The notes: generated by a model from the sequence alone, not told the origin. A DNA stretch of 64,000 bases from Saprospira sp. CCB-QB6 (GCF_028464065.1 NZ_CP116808.1:3501501-3565500), one strand, 5' to 3'. Numbered from the stretch's first letter, positions 8,069-18,180 are shown. Numbers and translations: made by a program.

Positions 8069-9049
8069 TTATTTGATGGGCAACTTGATAGAAAAAATGC
8101 TGCCTTGGGGATGGTTCTCTCGGATTTGGATTTGTCCGTGATGGGCGGCAATTACTTTTTGGAGGATATAGAGGCCGAGGCCAGTGCCTTTACTTTTGCG
8201 GGTGCGTTCATCGCCGATGCGATAAAATTTTTGGAAAATGGCGAGGCGTTCGGTTTTGGGAATGCCGGGGCCTTGGTCTTTAACTTCGATCAAGAAATGA
8301 TCTTTTTTTTGCCGTAACTCTACGCATAGAAAGGGGCTTTGGCCGGCGTATTTTACGGCATTATCGAGTAGATTATGAAAGGCGGATTGCAGCATACTGC
8401 GGTCGCCTTGGGGCATACAATCGAGTTGATCGTCTGAGATAAATCGAATTTCGTTGGGAAATCGGGGCTGCACCCATTGGATCACCTCTTGGAGTAATTG
8501 TTTGAGGTCGAGGCATTCAAAAATATATTGGTGGCCGCCTTCCACTCGGGCGGCCAGCAAGAGGTCTTGGACCAGCTTGTGGAGTCTTTGGTTATCTTGG
8601 AGGGCATTTTTGCTAAGTCGTTGGATTTGTTCGGGCGTAAGTTGTCGTTTTTGGAGTGTTTCTAGGACCAATTGGACCGAGGCGATGGGGGATTTTAGTT
8701 CGTGGGTGATAGAGAGTAAAAAATTTTGTTGTTGTTGGGCTAGTGCCCATTGTTTGCGTTGGCTTTGGACAATTTTGTAGACGCCGAGAAGGAGGAGGGA
8801 GAGAAAAACAAGGCCTTCGCCCATAATCATCATGCGTTGGCGGAAGTAGTGGCTTTGGGCCACTTGAAAACTGATTAGGTTTTGTTGTTCTTCTTTGGTG
8901 AGTTGGGGGTGTTTGGCTTCAATTTCTGCCTGTTGGGCGGTCCAAACGGCATCAGTTTTTGTTTGTAGGAGGTAGGCCCACCAACTGCCAGCGAGCAGGA
9001 TATAGGCCATAACTAAATAGAGTAGAATATTTATAGAGCGTTGATTCAT
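8069..9049 (-). CDS. Membrane sensor histidine kinase
   Basis: 326 residues. Membrane helices at about 8-28 and 77-97 enclose a short extracytoplasmic loop. Then an H-box (ITHELKSPIAS, His near 116), N-box (NLLDNAVKYA), G1 (DQGPGIP), F-box (FQKFYRIG) and G2 (GTGLGLYIL). No HAMP domain is obvious. Known: such kinases autophosphorylate the His and pass phosphate to an OmpR-type regulator, here the gene at 7175. The short sensor loop (about 48 residues) has no recognisable ligand fold, so the signal is unknown. Confidence 0.95.
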   Translation of the reverse strand: MNQRSINILLYLVMAYILLAGSWWAYLLQTKTDAVWTAQQAEIEAKHPQLTKEEQQNLISFQVAQSHYFRQRMMIMGEGLVFLSLLLLGVYKIVQSQRKQWALAQQQQNFLLSITHELKSPIASVQLVLETLQKRQLTPEQIQRLSKNALQDNQRLHKLVQDLLLAARVEGGHQYIFECLDLKQLLQEVIQWVQPRFPNEIRFISDDQLDCMPQGDRSMLQSAFHNLLDNAVKYAGQSPFLCVELRQKKDHFLIEVKDQGPGIPKTERLAIFQKFYRIGDERTRKSKGTGLGLYILQKVIAAHHGQIQIRENHPQGSIFSIKLPIK

Positions 9050-9180
9050 CTTTTTTTTGTTAAAAGGGGGGGAAGAAGTTAGCTGGGAAATTACTGTTTT
9101 TTGTGGGGAAGATAAATTTTAGGGTAAAATTACTAGAGTGCTTTGAGCTGTCCTAAAAGTTAAGGGAAGAATAAAAAAAA

Positions 9181-9216
9181 AGAGATAAAAGGGCTTAGGC
9201 AGTGGCCTTTTCTCTT
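9181..9216. other. Hairpin in the divergent leader region
   Basis: AGAGATAAAAGGGC pairs with GGCCTTTTCTCT around a 9-base loop. It sits in the 298-bp region between the divergent kinase and T9SS genes, and could act as a terminator or leader structure. Nothing else is recognised there. Confidence 0.4.
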
Positions 9217-9347
9217 AAAAAATTCGTTTTTTTAGAGATCAGATAATCAGAGGTCTATTAAGTAAAACCTTCTAGGAGCTAAGGGCTTTTAGCTGATTTT
9301 ATAGAGTTTAAAATAAGGCGTTTATGTCCTTTAAATTGTCATACACT

Positions 9348-12300
9348 ATGAAGCAAACAGTACTAATTTTTTTATCCCTTTTTTTATTGGGACAAGTTTT
9401 ATATGCCCAACAAGGTTCGGTGAGTATGCAAAATACGAGTCATCCGGGGGCTATATTTGAGGTTTGTCCTGGTGATGTCGTCGTTTTTAGTTATACGGAT
9501 TTGGTTTATTGGCCAGACTATTTTTATGTGGAACATACTAATGGGACTAATTCGGCTGTAATCATTCGGGAAGGTGATTTATATCAGGGGAATTGGTCGG
9601 CTACGGATAGTGAGGCTGAAGAGGACATAGATGATATGACGGGAGATTTTGGGGGCCCCAATGCTCAGACTAGACGAAATGGGGGGGATATCGATGCTTT
9701 GTTTGTTTCTGGGGCGACGCAGAGTGCTGCTAGTCCTAAGAATGGAACGATACCGTTTACTATTCCCAATGATATGGAGTCTTGTCGGATTATCTTTTAT
9801 GAGCATGATGAGAATAGTGTTGGAGGTAATGATTATGCGATAGCGATTGATACTTTTTTCATTACGGTAGTTCAGCCAGAGCTGGATATTGTTGGTTTGG
9901 CCAATGCGATTTGTTCAAGAGATACAATTGCAATTCAGTTGAGTCCGCAACCTAGTACTGGTGCATCAACAGGAACTTCTTTGACGGTACGTGATGGAGG
10001 TGGAGGGCCTGTTAGTGGTGCATATTTGCAAAGTCCATCTGCTCAACCTGCTTATGTTGGAGCGAGTTATGATTTCATTCCAGACGGCTTAAATACAGTA
10101 ACGACCCCATTGACGCAAAACTTAGCGAATAGAGATGTTCGTTTGCGTTATGTCTATACTCCCTATATGGTTACAACGGCAGCTAGTTGTAATGCAATTA
10201 CTTATGAAGCGACAACCACTATTTATAATAATAGTATTGATTCGGTGAGTTTGGCTCCATTGACGAATAATTCGGATACGGTATCTATTGCTGTTAATGC
10301 TAGTGATCCTACTTATTTTGCGAGTTTAATTAACTCTAATCCTCCTATTCCAATTAGTTATTCGGGGGTGTATGTATTGAATGATCGTTTTTTGGGAGCA
10401 ACTGCTGATTCGGGACGTTATGAAATTGGTGTTTTGTATAATAATAATGGTTGTACAGCTCTTTTGTCTGATACTGCGGAAATTTTAGATGTTCCGCCTC
10501 GTGTATTGCCAGAAACGCATTGTCGTTTGGATACGGCTTTGATTTTTGGTCGTGATACGGTAACTTTTCCTTGGGATCCAAACTGGGATGGTTTATCGGC
10601 TAGTGCCAGCAATACTCGAACTACACAAACGAGAGCCTATAAGATGACTGTATCTGCTAATCCTTCTTCTGCTTTAAGTACAGTGAATGGGACTCCAGGT
10701 CAGGAGGTGTATGCATTATCTCCAGCTCCAGGTGTAGATAGTGTAAGAGTAGTTATTGCTTATTATCGGGAAAGTAGAACACAGGTTTATAATACATCTA
10801 CAGGAACAGTATCTAGCTCGACGCCTACAGAGCATTTAGTTGTTCGTTATGAGGAAGTGGTTTATGTAGTTGACCCACCAGAGGTTGTTATAGATTCTAC
10901 GATTGCAGAAAACTATTGTAATTATGAGACCTTTGTGAATTTAGGCGGTTCTACGCCTAGCAATGGAAGTCATTATATTACAGCACGTAATGGAAATGCA
11001 GCGAATAGTTCTACTACTTTGGGGTCTGTCTTTAATCCGAATGCTGTTTATACTGCAACTAATGAAACCACAGATGTAAATTACTACCTAATTTATGAGG
11101 CAGGACAAGGAAACTGTACTGCTAGAGACACTGCTAATGTTCGTATTCTTGCGGATGTAGCGCTAGCAATTGCGGGGCGAAATTCTAGTGGATTAAGAAA
11201 TACGAATAACCGCTATTGCACAAATGGAGGTGTAGATTTATTATCCGGGTTGCCCTCTCCTACATCCTATATTTCCTTGGATTCACTTATTGCTTCTCAT
11301 GGTAATTTTAGTGGACCTGGTATTGTTGGAGATGGTCCTCTCTTTAATCCAGCTTTGGCAGGAACAGGATCCAAGACGATTACCTATACTTATATCAGCC
11401 AATATGGTTGTATTTCTTCTCTAGATTCTACTTTTACAGTTAATTTAGCTCCTGTTGCGGGATTGGAGACCGATCAAACAGATACGACTTATTGTGCTGA
11501 TGATACGCTAGGTATTTTGACTGGGACGCCTTCTGGTGGAGCATATTCTGGCCCCACGATTTCTGGTCCAACAGATGTCCAGTTTAACCCCTCTATAGTG
11601 TATAGTCCAAACTTGCCCAATACCCCAGGTTATGTGAATTATGCCTATGTATATGAAGATCCAACTACTCTGTGTCGAGATACGGTAGAGATTGAGGTAA
11701 AGATTAACCCATTGCCTAGTTCTAATCTAAGTATGGCCAGTTACCATTTTTGTCAGGCCGCTGAACCACAAGAGCTATTTGGCTTGCCGACAGGTGGACG
11801 CTATTTCTTTGGAGATACAGCAGTAGCAAATGGAATTATGCATGGTGCTTTGGTGAATGGTCAATATGTACCTAATCCAAACTATTCGGATAGTACTCGC
11901 TACCCCGTGATGGTTCAGGATACCTTGATTTATGAAACAGAAGCGCTAAGCTGTACAGCTAGAGATACTCAGATTGTACAAATTCATCCTCATCCAGAAT
12001 ATAGCTTTTATGCTACACATGATACAACAGGCTTAGTATCAGATTCTACTGTAGATGCCTGTTTTGGAAGAGATACGCTCTTTTTCTATCCGCACTTACT
12101 TAGTGGGGTGGTCCTTAATTACAGTGGGCCAGGGGTGCTGTTTGAAAAGGAATTTATGATTTCTGATATTGCAGGAATCGGTACACATCGTATCCAAGCT
12201 GTATTTCAAGATACGTCAAATGCTTTTGTATCTTGCTTAGATACCGCCTGGGCCAGCTTCCATGTGCATAGCCTACCAAATGTAAAGTTGAGCGCAGATA

Positions 12301-14171
12301 ATAGCTGTTCCACGGATTCAGTTCTATTTGTGATCAATAATGATAGTATGAACTTGACTGGAACAATACCCGGAACAACAACGCTTTATGATTCGATTAC
12401 CACTGCAGTTTGGAACATGGGCGATGGAAATTCTTTTGCAGCTACTTATGATAATAATAACCAATTCTCCTCCTTTAATTATCCCTACAACGGCACAGGG
12501 ATATTTGAAGCTTCGCTTTATGTAGAAAATAATAACTACTGTAGTGATTCAGATACGATTCGTGTATTGGTTTTGCCAAATGAGCAACCTAATGCCTTGG
12601 CTCCCTATAGCGAAGACTTTGATAGTGGGGCTAATGGTTGGGTAGAAGAAGCAGAAGGTCAAGCGCAATCGAGTAATCTTTGGGAGTGGGGCACACCCGC
12701 AGACCTAGATATTGCTCAAGATCATGGCCAAGTATGGATTACCCGAATAGATAGTACTTATGGAGCTGATGAAAGTGGTTGGGTCTATAGCCCTTGTATA
12801 GACTTAACCGCTCTAGATCGCCCAATGCTGAAACTGGATTTCTTTAATGAGACAGATGCTGGAAATGATGGAACAGTAATCGAATACTTTGATCCACAGA
12901 CAGAAAAATGGTTGCCACTAGGGAATGTAAATCGAGGAATTAACTGGTATAATCAAGCTGTAGTGGCGGGTCGTCCTGGCGTACAAGATTTAGCTCCTAG
13001 AGGCTGGTCAGGGATCAACACAGATTGGGAGGATGCACGCTATTCTCTAGATGCCTTCAGAAATTATGATAATTTCCGATTTAGAGTGGCTTTTGGCGCA
13101 ATTGGAGCATCTCAAACGCCTCTCCGAGGTTTTGCCTTTGATAATGTATGGATAGGAAACCGAGAGCGAAATGTTCTTTTGGAGCATTTCTCAAATGCAG
13201 GAGTGGTCAATATGAACCCAATTAACCAATATGTCTACAATCTCGTCTATCGCACGCCAGCCGTTCGAGACGTAATCTTACTCCAAATCAACAATGAAGA
13301 TCCAGCCTTTGACCCAATGAATAGCCTGAACCGAGATGACCCCTCTGCTAGAGCCTCTATTTATGGTATAGACGGTGTAAGTGCCAAGGCTGTAGTTGAT
13401 GGTCGCCGCTATGGCCAAAATCCACCAAATTCAGCAGATTTGCGCACAGTGGATTTTGAAATGGATATGTTGGAAGATGCCCGTTTTGATATTCGCCTGG
13501 AACCAATAGCTTTTATCGGAAATAATAATTTGCAAATCAATGCAACCTTAATTGCAAAGGATACGCTGGCCGCCGCAGATTATGACCTACAATTAGTCGT
13601 GACAGAAGATTCTGCAGTCTATTTTGCCAATGGAGTGAATTTCCAAACACACTCTTTGCTTCGCAAAATGTTACCCGATGCTGCTGGTACGCGATTTAAC
13701 CGTAGCTGGTTGCCTGGTGATAGCGTTCAGGTTTCAGAAGTATGGACCTATAATCCGAATAATATTGATACTGCTCATTTGGAGGCCGTAGCTTTTGTTC
13801 AAGAGGATGCTGCTAACAGCCGAACCATTTATCAAGCAGTAATGACAAGAGATATTACAGAGTATATAAATGCATTAAGCACAGAAGAGTTGGTCGAAGC
13901 TCAAGCCCAAGCCCATCAAATTAACATGGCTTTGCTTTCGCCAAATCCCGCAGTAAATTATACGCAGTTGCTTTTTGCAGAACCCCTTAGCCAAGATTTT
14001 CAATGGAAACTCATCGATCTTCAAGGTCGAGTACTATCCCAAGGAGAACTAAGCGCAGGTAGTCAAACAGTTCGCTTTGATTTACACGATTTACCCGCAG
14101 CAGCTTACTTTTTACAAATTGGAAATGCCAATTTTAAAACCACTAAGAAGTTTACGGTGATTCGACCATAA
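9348..14171 (+). CDS. Giant secreted T9SS cargo protein with Ig/PKD-like repeats and an Omp28-like domain
   Basis: 1607 residues from the ATG at 9348; the earlier in-frame ATG at 9324 adds eight residues before a clean signal peptide (MKQTVLIFLSLFLLGQVLYA, cut before QQ). Seen: a long array of beta-rich segments with repeated motifs (NAICSRDTIAI, YCNYETFVNL, YCADDTLGIL), typical of adhesin-like Ig domains with paired cysteines. A jelly-roll/MAM-like domain (about residues 1090-1270: PYSEDFDSGANGWV) follows. Then an Omp28-like thioredoxin-fold stretch (RNVLLEHFSNAGVVNMNPIN), and finally a type-A sorting domain (LSPNPAVNYTQL, LIDLQGRVLSQG, AAYFLQI). Known: sorting-domain proteins are exported by T9SS and anchored or released at the surface. 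Likely role: surface adhesion or prey/substrate contact. Confidence 0.9.
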   Translation: MKQTVLIFLSLFLLGQVLYAQQGSVSMQNTSHPGAIFEVCPGDVVVFSYTDLVYWPDYFYVEHTNGTNSAVIIREGDLYQGNWSATDSEAEEDIDDMTGDFGGPNAQTRRNGGDIDALFVSGATQSAASPKNGTIPFTIPNDMESCRIIFYEHDENSVGGNDYAIAIDTFFITVVQPELDIVGLANAICSRDTIAIQLSPQPSTGASTGTSLTVRDGGGGPVSGAYLQSPSAQPAYVGASYDFIPDGLNTVTTPLTQNLANRDVRLRYVYTPYMVTTAASCNAITYEATTTIYNNSIDSVSLAPLTNNSDTVSIAVNASDPTYFASLINSNPPIPISYSGVYVLNDRFLGATADSGRYEIGVLYNNNGCTALLSDTAEILDVPPRVLPETHCRLDTALIFGRDTVTFPWDPNWDGLSASASNTRTTQTRAYKMTVSANPSSALSTVNGTPGQEVYALSPAPGVDSVRVVIAYYRESRTQVYNTSTGTVSSSTPTEHLVVRYEEVVYVVDPPEVVIDSTIAENYCNYETFVNLGGSTPSNGSHYITARNGNAANSSTTLGSVFNPNAVYTATNETTDVNYYLIYEAGQGNCTARDTANVRILADVALAIAGRNSSGLRNTNNRYCTNGGVDLLSGLPSPTSYISLDSLIASHGNFSGPGIVGDGPLFNPALAGTGSKTITYTYISQYGCISSLDSTFTVNLAPVAGLETDQTDTTYCADDTLGILTGTPSGGAYSGPTISGPTDVQFNPSIVYSPNLPNTPGYVNYAYVYEDPTTLCRDTVEIEVKINPLPSSNLSMASYHFCQAAEPQELFGLPTGGRYFFGDTAVANGIMHGALVNGQYVPNPNYSDSTRYPVMVQDTLIYETEALSCTARDTQIVQIHPHPEYSFYATHDTTGLVSDSTVDACFGRDTLFFYPHLLSGVVLNYSGPGVLFEKEFMISDIAGIGTHRIQAVFQDTSNAFVSCLDTAWASFHVHSLPNVKLSADNSCSTDSVLFVINNDSMNLTGTIPGTTTLYDSITTAVWNMGDGNSFAATYDNNNQFSSFNYPYNGTGIFEASLYVENNNYCSDSDTIRVLVLPNEQPNALAPYSEDFDSGANGWVEEAEGQAQSSNLWEWGTPADLDIAQDHGQVWITRIDSTYGADESGWVYSPCIDLTALDRPMLKLDFFNETDAGNDGTVIEYFDPQTEKWLPLGNVNRGINWYNQAVVAGRPGVQDLAPRGWSGINTDWEDARYSLDAFRNYDNFRFRVAFGAIGASQTPLRGFAFDNVWIGNRERNVLLEHFSNAGVVNMNPINQYVYNLVYRTPAVRDVILLQINNEDPAFDPMNSLNRDDPSARASIYGIDGVSAKAVVDGRRYGQNPPNSADLRTVDFEMDMLEDARFDIRLEPIAFIGNNNLQINATLIAKDTLAAADYDLQLVVTEDSAVYFANGVNFQTHSLLRKMLPDAAGTRFNRSWLPGDSVQVSEVWTYNPNNIDTAHLEAVAFVQEDAANSRTIYQAVMTRDITEYINALSTEELVEAQAQAHQINMALLSPNPAVNYTQLLFAEPLSQDFQWKLIDLQGRVLSQGELSAGSQTVRFDLHDLPAAAYFLQIGNANFKTTKKFTVIRP

Positions 14172-14189
14172 ACCTCAATTGGACTAACG

Positions 14190-14232
14190 ATAAAAGGCCC
14201 CAACGCTTACGCGCTGGGGCCTTTGGTTTTTA
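14190..14232. terminator. Bidirectional terminator
   Basis: AAAGGCCCCAACGC and GCGCTGGGGCCTTT arms followed by T-rich sequence, between the convergent genes 9348 (+) and 14237 (-). Confidence 0.8.
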
Positions 14233-14236
14233 TCAA

Positions 14237-15304
14237 CTATTTGCCTTTTAATAACTCCATCAAATCAGCTTTAGCCTGTAAGTTTTTTAAGCCCTCAGCT
14301 CGCCCCACCAAAGCCAAATGACTAAATAATTTCCGCTTTTGAGGATCTTTGACTTTCTCTAAAAACTCCTGATAAACAACCTCAAAAAGACTGGTTTTTT
14401 GCCAATATTTCGCCTCAGTATGTTGGCCCAAAAATAACCAAGCGATAGCAATCAATTCACTCAATTGTTCCGTCGGATTCTCCAAATAGAGCGCCTGACT
14501 TGTATCTTGAAGCAACTCGGCAGCTTTTAACGGATGAACGAGCTGCAAACTTTCTGAACTAGGCGCCGCCCCCTTTAAAGGCGAAAAGTCTAAACCAAAA
14601 TCAGGCTTTTGATTTTCCCGAGCCGCCTTTTCCGCTATTTCGCAATGCTTGGCCCAATCTTCCCCCATCAACTGCTGCTCCAAAATCTGCCAAGCCGCCT
14701 TTTTATAACTGCTTTGTGGCTCCCGAACCAAGCCATAACTAGCCGCCATAACAGCCAATTCAACCTCGTTTTGCCGCTCGGCCAATTGCGCTAATTGAAT
14801 GAAATCACTGCCCGTCGCTTTGGGTAAGGCACAAATTTTTTCTAAGTACTTTTGCTGCGCCTTCTGATCCTTTTCCAAAACAGCTAAATAGTGGTAGTTC
14901 CGCAAAAAGTCAATTTGTTCCCCCTCCAATTTGATGACCTTGTCGGTCAAACGCTTTAACTTTTTAGCCTCTTTCTGATCAATATATAAGCTGGATAAGG
15001 ACTGAAATGCAGAGGGAAGCAAACGCTCTCCCTTTTTTATTAAAGACTGAAAAGCCTTTTCGGCCTTAGGATACTCCTTTAAACGCAAATAACAATTGCC
15101 AATCTGCAACTGAAAAAGATCCTTATTTTCAGCTTCAACTTGCTTTTTCCCCTCCTGAAATTCAAGTAAAGCCGCCCGATAATCTGCCTTAATAAAGTAA
15201 CTTTGGGCCAGTTTATAGTCCTTTTCAGCCTGTGGACTAAGCTTGACCTGTGCCGCTAACCAACTGCTTAAGGCCAAAAAAAGAAATAGAAAAATTGTTC
15301 TCAT
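14237..15304 (-). CDS. Exported TPR-repeat protein
   Basis: 355 residues with a signal peptide (MRTIFLFLFLALSSWLAA, cut before QV). TPR-like helical pairs follow (YKLAQSYFIKADYRAALLEF; LQIGNCYLRLKEYPKAEKAF; AFQSLSSLYIDQKEAKKLKR), then a less regular helical second half. Known: TPRs bind peptides or partner proteins; periplasmic TPR proteins often scaffold envelope machines. No enzyme motif. It is convergent with the giant T9SS protein and shares its terminator, but no functional link is shown. Confidence 0.8.
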   Translation of the reverse strand: MRTIFLFLFLALSSWLAAQVKLSPQAEKDYKLAQSYFIKADYRAALLEFQEGKKQVEAENKDLFQLQIGNCYLRLKEYPKAEKAFQSLIKKGERLLPSAFQSLSSLYIDQKEAKKLKRLTDKVIKLEGEQIDFLRNYHYLAVLEKDQKAQQKYLEKICALPKATGSDFIQLAQLAERQNEVELAVMAASYGLVREPQSSYKKAAWQILEQQLMGEDWAKHCEIAEKAARENQKPDFGLDFSPLKGAAPSSESLQLVHPLKAAELLQDTSQALYLENPTEQLSELIAIAWLFLGQHTEAKYWQKTSLFEVVYQEFLEKVKDPQKRKLFSHLALVGRAEGLKNLQAKADLMELLKGK

Positions 15305-15363
15305 AGTTATGTATTTTCTTTTTAGATGTTACTAAGACGCTCTTTGGCGCATCTTTGTATCAA

Positions 15364-15487
15364 TTTTTGGGGCTGCCCCTCCCTTTGGTCGGGTCGGGCT
15401 GTTTCGCAGCTCGCTGATCGCTCGGCCCTGCAGCGGCAAAGCCGCTTTGGTCTGGCCCTTCGGGCCACTGCTGTCCATCCCTCAGCC
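15364..15487 (-). repeat. DIR repeat, minus orientation
   Basis: TTTTTGGGGCTGCCCC start, GCTCGCTGATCGCTCGGCCCTGC, stem GCGGCAAAGCCGC, GGTCTGGCCC and ending CTCAGCC, followed by a GGCGGCTTCGCCGCC stem. The A end faces the TPR gene start. It faces the plus copy at 15681 across about 190 bp with no gene. Confidence 0.88.
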
Positions 15488-15680
15488 TGCGGCGGCTTCG
15501 CCGCCTGCGAGACCCAAAAAATGGCCCATTCTCCCCAAGGGATTCCTTAAGGAATCCCGCAGAGGGGAGGGTGGGCGGGTTATTTTAAAGCATGAGGAGC
15601 CTAGCGACGAATACCACTTTAAAAGGAAGCAATTTAAAGGCGGAACAAAAATGCTTATAAGCAAAAAAAGATCGTTGAGC

Positions 15681-15807
15681 GGCCCAGCGCTGCGCAGCCG
15701 TGGCCGCAGGCCAGACCAAAGCGGCAACGCCGCTGCAGGGCCGAGCGAACAGCGAGCGGCGGAGCCTAGCGGCGGCCGCGATAAAGGGCGGCCGCGGGCC
15801 CAAAAAA
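15681..15807 (+). repeat. DIR repeat, plus orientation
   Basis: GGCCCAGCGC start, GTGGCCGCAGGCCAGACC, stem GCGGCAACGCCGC, AGGGCCGAGCGAACAGCGAGC, stem GGCGGCCGCG/GGCGGCCGCG, ending GGGCCCAAAAAA. It abuts the stop codon of the MBOAT gene with no spacer. Confidence 0.88.
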
Positions 15808-17304
15808 CTAAAACTGAAAGTAGATAAAAGGTGCTACATCAGCCGATTGAAACTGAAAAATGAGAATTAGGGCCAACAAAAAAATCAAAGCCTGAAAAGC
15901 CCAAGGCAATTGCCCAAAAAAGTTTTGCATATTCTGTTTGTCCCGATCCGAAAATAAATGCAGCAAAAGGGCTAAGCCCAAAAAGACGAGCACAGTAGGC
16001 CGCGCCAGCCAAAAAGCATCCCATTGGGCCAACTGCCAATTTGTAAACAAGCGAGCAATCAATAAATTGCTGCCCTCAAAACTGCCCATCCGAAAATAAA
16101 CCCAAAGAAAGGCCACAAAATGAAAGTTGAGGACCCAAGCCAAAACCGCCCAAACTTTGCCTTTGGGCCGATTGGTCCAAAGTTTCCAAGCTTTGTGCAA
16201 CATCAAGCCCAAACCATGCATGCCACCCCAAAATACAAAGGCCCAAGAAGCCCCATGCCAAAACCCACCAACCAACATGGTGATCATCAAAAAGAGGTAC
16301 TGCTTAAGCGGCCCCTTGCGGTTGCCCCCCAAGGGAATATAGATATAATCGCGCAACCAAGAAGATAAACTGATGTGCCAACGCCGCCAAAAATCCGTAA
16401 TATTCAAGGCGCGATAGGGCCGATGAAAGTTGTCGGGCAACTCAAAACCCAAAAGCAAGGCAATGCCAATCGCCATATCCGAATAGCCTGAAAAATCGCC
16501 ATAAATCTGGACCGTATAGGCATAAATGCCAAGCAAAGCCTCTAAAGCTGTTTGCCCTTCGGGCTGACTAAAGACCAAATCTACATATTGGCCCAGATAA
16601 TCTGCTAAAAGCGCCTTTTTGAGCAAACCCTTTAGAATAAGGAAAAGTCCCGTACCTAATAGCGCTTTGTCTAAGAAAAAGGCAGTGCTATTGGCCTCCT
16701 CTTCCTGAGCTGGCCGATAATAAATTTTGCGTCCCAATTGGGGCAGAAAATCAATAGCTCGAACAATGGGCCCCGCCACCAATTGCGGGAAAAAACTAAG
16801 GTAAAAGGCAAAATCAAGCAAAGAAGTCGCTACGGGAATCTTTCCTTGCCGCACATCCACCAAATAACTAATCGTCTGAAAAGTAAAAAAGGAAATGCCC
16901 ACGGGCAAGACCAAATTGTCAATCAAAGAAACGTCAAAGTCTAAAGCTTTAAGGTTGCCAATAAAAAAATTGGCGTACTTATAATAGAGCAAAAAGCTAA
17001 GATTGACCAAAATGCCAAGGGTTAAGAGTTCTGGCGGCGATTTTTCCTCCTCTTTAGGAGGGAGTAATTGGGCAAAAAAGAAATTGAAGAGGATACAAAA
17101 GAGCAGCAAGAAGACAAAGCTCCCACTAGAAATATAGTAAAATAGCAGGCTAAAGGCCGTCAAATAGGCTAAGCGAGCCCCTTTATGGCTAACCACCAAG
17201 CCATAGGCCGAAAATAAAAGGCTGAAAAAGAAGAGAAAACGGCCACTATTAAAGATAAAGGGCATATCCTTCTGATAAGTTAGCAGGTCTAAGAGCGCTT
17301 GCAT
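15808..17304 (-). CDS. MBOAT-family O-acyltransferase (AlgI-like)
   Basis: 498 residues with about ten to twelve membrane helices. Seen: AlgI-type signatures ISFFTFQTISYLVDV, FFPQLVAGPIVRA, DFWRRWHISLSSWLRDYIYIP and GGFWHGASWAFVFWGGMHG. The likely catalytic His is at about 350 and a second conserved His is at 363. Known: these enzymes move acyl groups across the membrane for O-acetylation of exopolysaccharides, normally with an SGNH partner. That partner is encoded next upstream (17310), five bases away. Expected substrate: a cell-surface polysaccharide, identity unknown. Confidence 0.93.
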   Translation of the reverse strand: MQALLDLLTYQKDMPFIFNSGRFLFFFSLLFSAYGLVVSHKGARLAYLTAFSLLFYYISSGSFVFLLLFCILFNFFFAQLLPPKEEEKSPPELLTLGILVNLSFLLYYKYANFFIGNLKALDFDVSLIDNLVLPVGISFFTFQTISYLVDVRQGKIPVATSLLDFAFYLSFFPQLVAGPIVRAIDFLPQLGRKIYYRPAQEEEANSTAFFLDKALLGTGLFLILKGLLKKALLADYLGQYVDLVFSQPEGQTALEALLGIYAYTVQIYGDFSGYSDMAIGIALLLGFELPDNFHRPYRALNITDFWRRWHISLSSWLRDYIYIPLGGNRKGPLKQYLFLMITMLVGGFWHGASWAFVFWGGMHGLGLMLHKAWKLWTNRPKGKVWAVLAWVLNFHFVAFLWVYFRMGSFEGSNLLIARLFTNWQLAQWDAFWLARPTVLVFLGLALLLHLFSDRDKQNMQNFFGQLPWAFQALIFLLALILIFQFQSADVAPFIYFQF

Positions 17305-17309
17305 CTCGC

Positions 17310-18179
17310 TTATTTGTTGAGTTCTAGAATACGGACCGAATGCCCTAATGCCCGCTCTGGCAATAGACTATCTAATTCGGTTTTTACATAAGTTCGCTGC
17401 TCTGCCTTGGGCAGAGGTGGCCAAATCCAGCAGTGATTTTTATAGGCACTTTGCTCAGCAAACCATTTTAAATAAGCCTTGGCCCAAATAGCACTGGCCT
17501 TTCGAGTAGGATGAGCTCCATCGCTTTTGCGGGCCAATTGATCACGCAATTCAATAGAAGGGTAGTAGTAACTAGGGCCAATTTCTTCTTTCAAAATCTG
17601 GTTAAAGCCATTATCCGCCTTCCAATTGGGCGGACCAATCCAAATAAAGGGAATTCCCTTGGCCTGCTCCTTTATATCTTTAATATAAGGCCGCCGATCT
17701 TCTATATTTTTAAAGAGCGTTTCATTTCCCCCCACCGAAAAGAAAATAATATCAGGCTGATAATCCTTGATTAACTCTTGCAGCTTTTTCTTTTTACTCC
17801 ATTGGGTCGTATGCGAGCCATACCAAATGCAACTAATGATTTGATGACCATGAGCCTTGGCTTCCTTTTTTATGCTCGCCTTGAAATGCTCAATCATCGA
17901 GTCACCAGCCAATAAGATATATTTTGAGCTGCTATCTTGCTGGCTCTTGGCCGCTGTTTTATCTTCTTTGGGCTCCTTCTCTTGCTCCAAACTATCGCTT
18001 TTGGACAGAGGGGCAGGAATATTTACTTGCTCCTCTGCTTGTTCATCTTGCAGCCATGCGCGTAGCCCTGGCGCATCAAATGTAATACTCCAACTAGGCG
18101 GCAATTCTATTTTTGCCAGGGTAAAAAGACCCAACCAAAGCAAAATCAAGATGCCCAAAATTTGCCAATAATACCGCAT
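17310..18179 (-). CDS. SGNH/GDSL-type hydrolase, probable polysaccharide O-acetylation partner
   Basis: 289 residues. An N-terminal membrane anchor (about 6-23) is followed by a charged Glu/Lys/Ser linker (about 45-85) and an SGNH domain: AGDSMIEHF (Ser at 94), GGNE (Asn at 150) and DGAHPT (Asp 218, His 221). Known: AlgJ/AlgX and DUF459-like SGNH proteins pass or remove acetyl groups outside the membrane with an MBOAT protein. It sits between gpsA and the MBOAT gene with gaps of 1 and 5 bases, so the three are one operon. Confidence 0.88.
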   Translation of the reverse strand: MRYYWQILGILILLWLGLFTLAKIELPPSWSITFDAPGLRAWLQDEQAEEQVNIPAPLSKSDSLEQEKEPKEDKTAAKSQQDSSSKYILLAGDSMIEHFKASIKKEAKAHGHQIISCIWYGSHTTQWSKKKKLQELIKDYQPDIIFFSVGGNETLFKNIEDRRPYIKDIKEQAKGIPFIWIGPPNWKADNGFNQILKEEIGPSYYYPSIELRDQLARKSDGAHPTRKASAIWAKAYLKWFAEQSAYKNHCWIWPPLPKAEQRTYVKTELDSLLPERALGHSVRILELNK

Positions 18180-18180
18180 C

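Noticed and set aside
7916-8317. Long ORFs reading through DIR copies (for example 7916-8317 and 15447-15827).
   Set aside because: Arise from low stop density in GC-rich repeats; frames differ between copies and overlap real genes on the other strand.
15364-15807. The paired inverted DIR copies at 15364 and 15681 as ends of an insertion sequence.
   Set aside because: The 190 bp between holds no transposase and no terminal duplication was seen; the pair follows the window-wide pattern instead.
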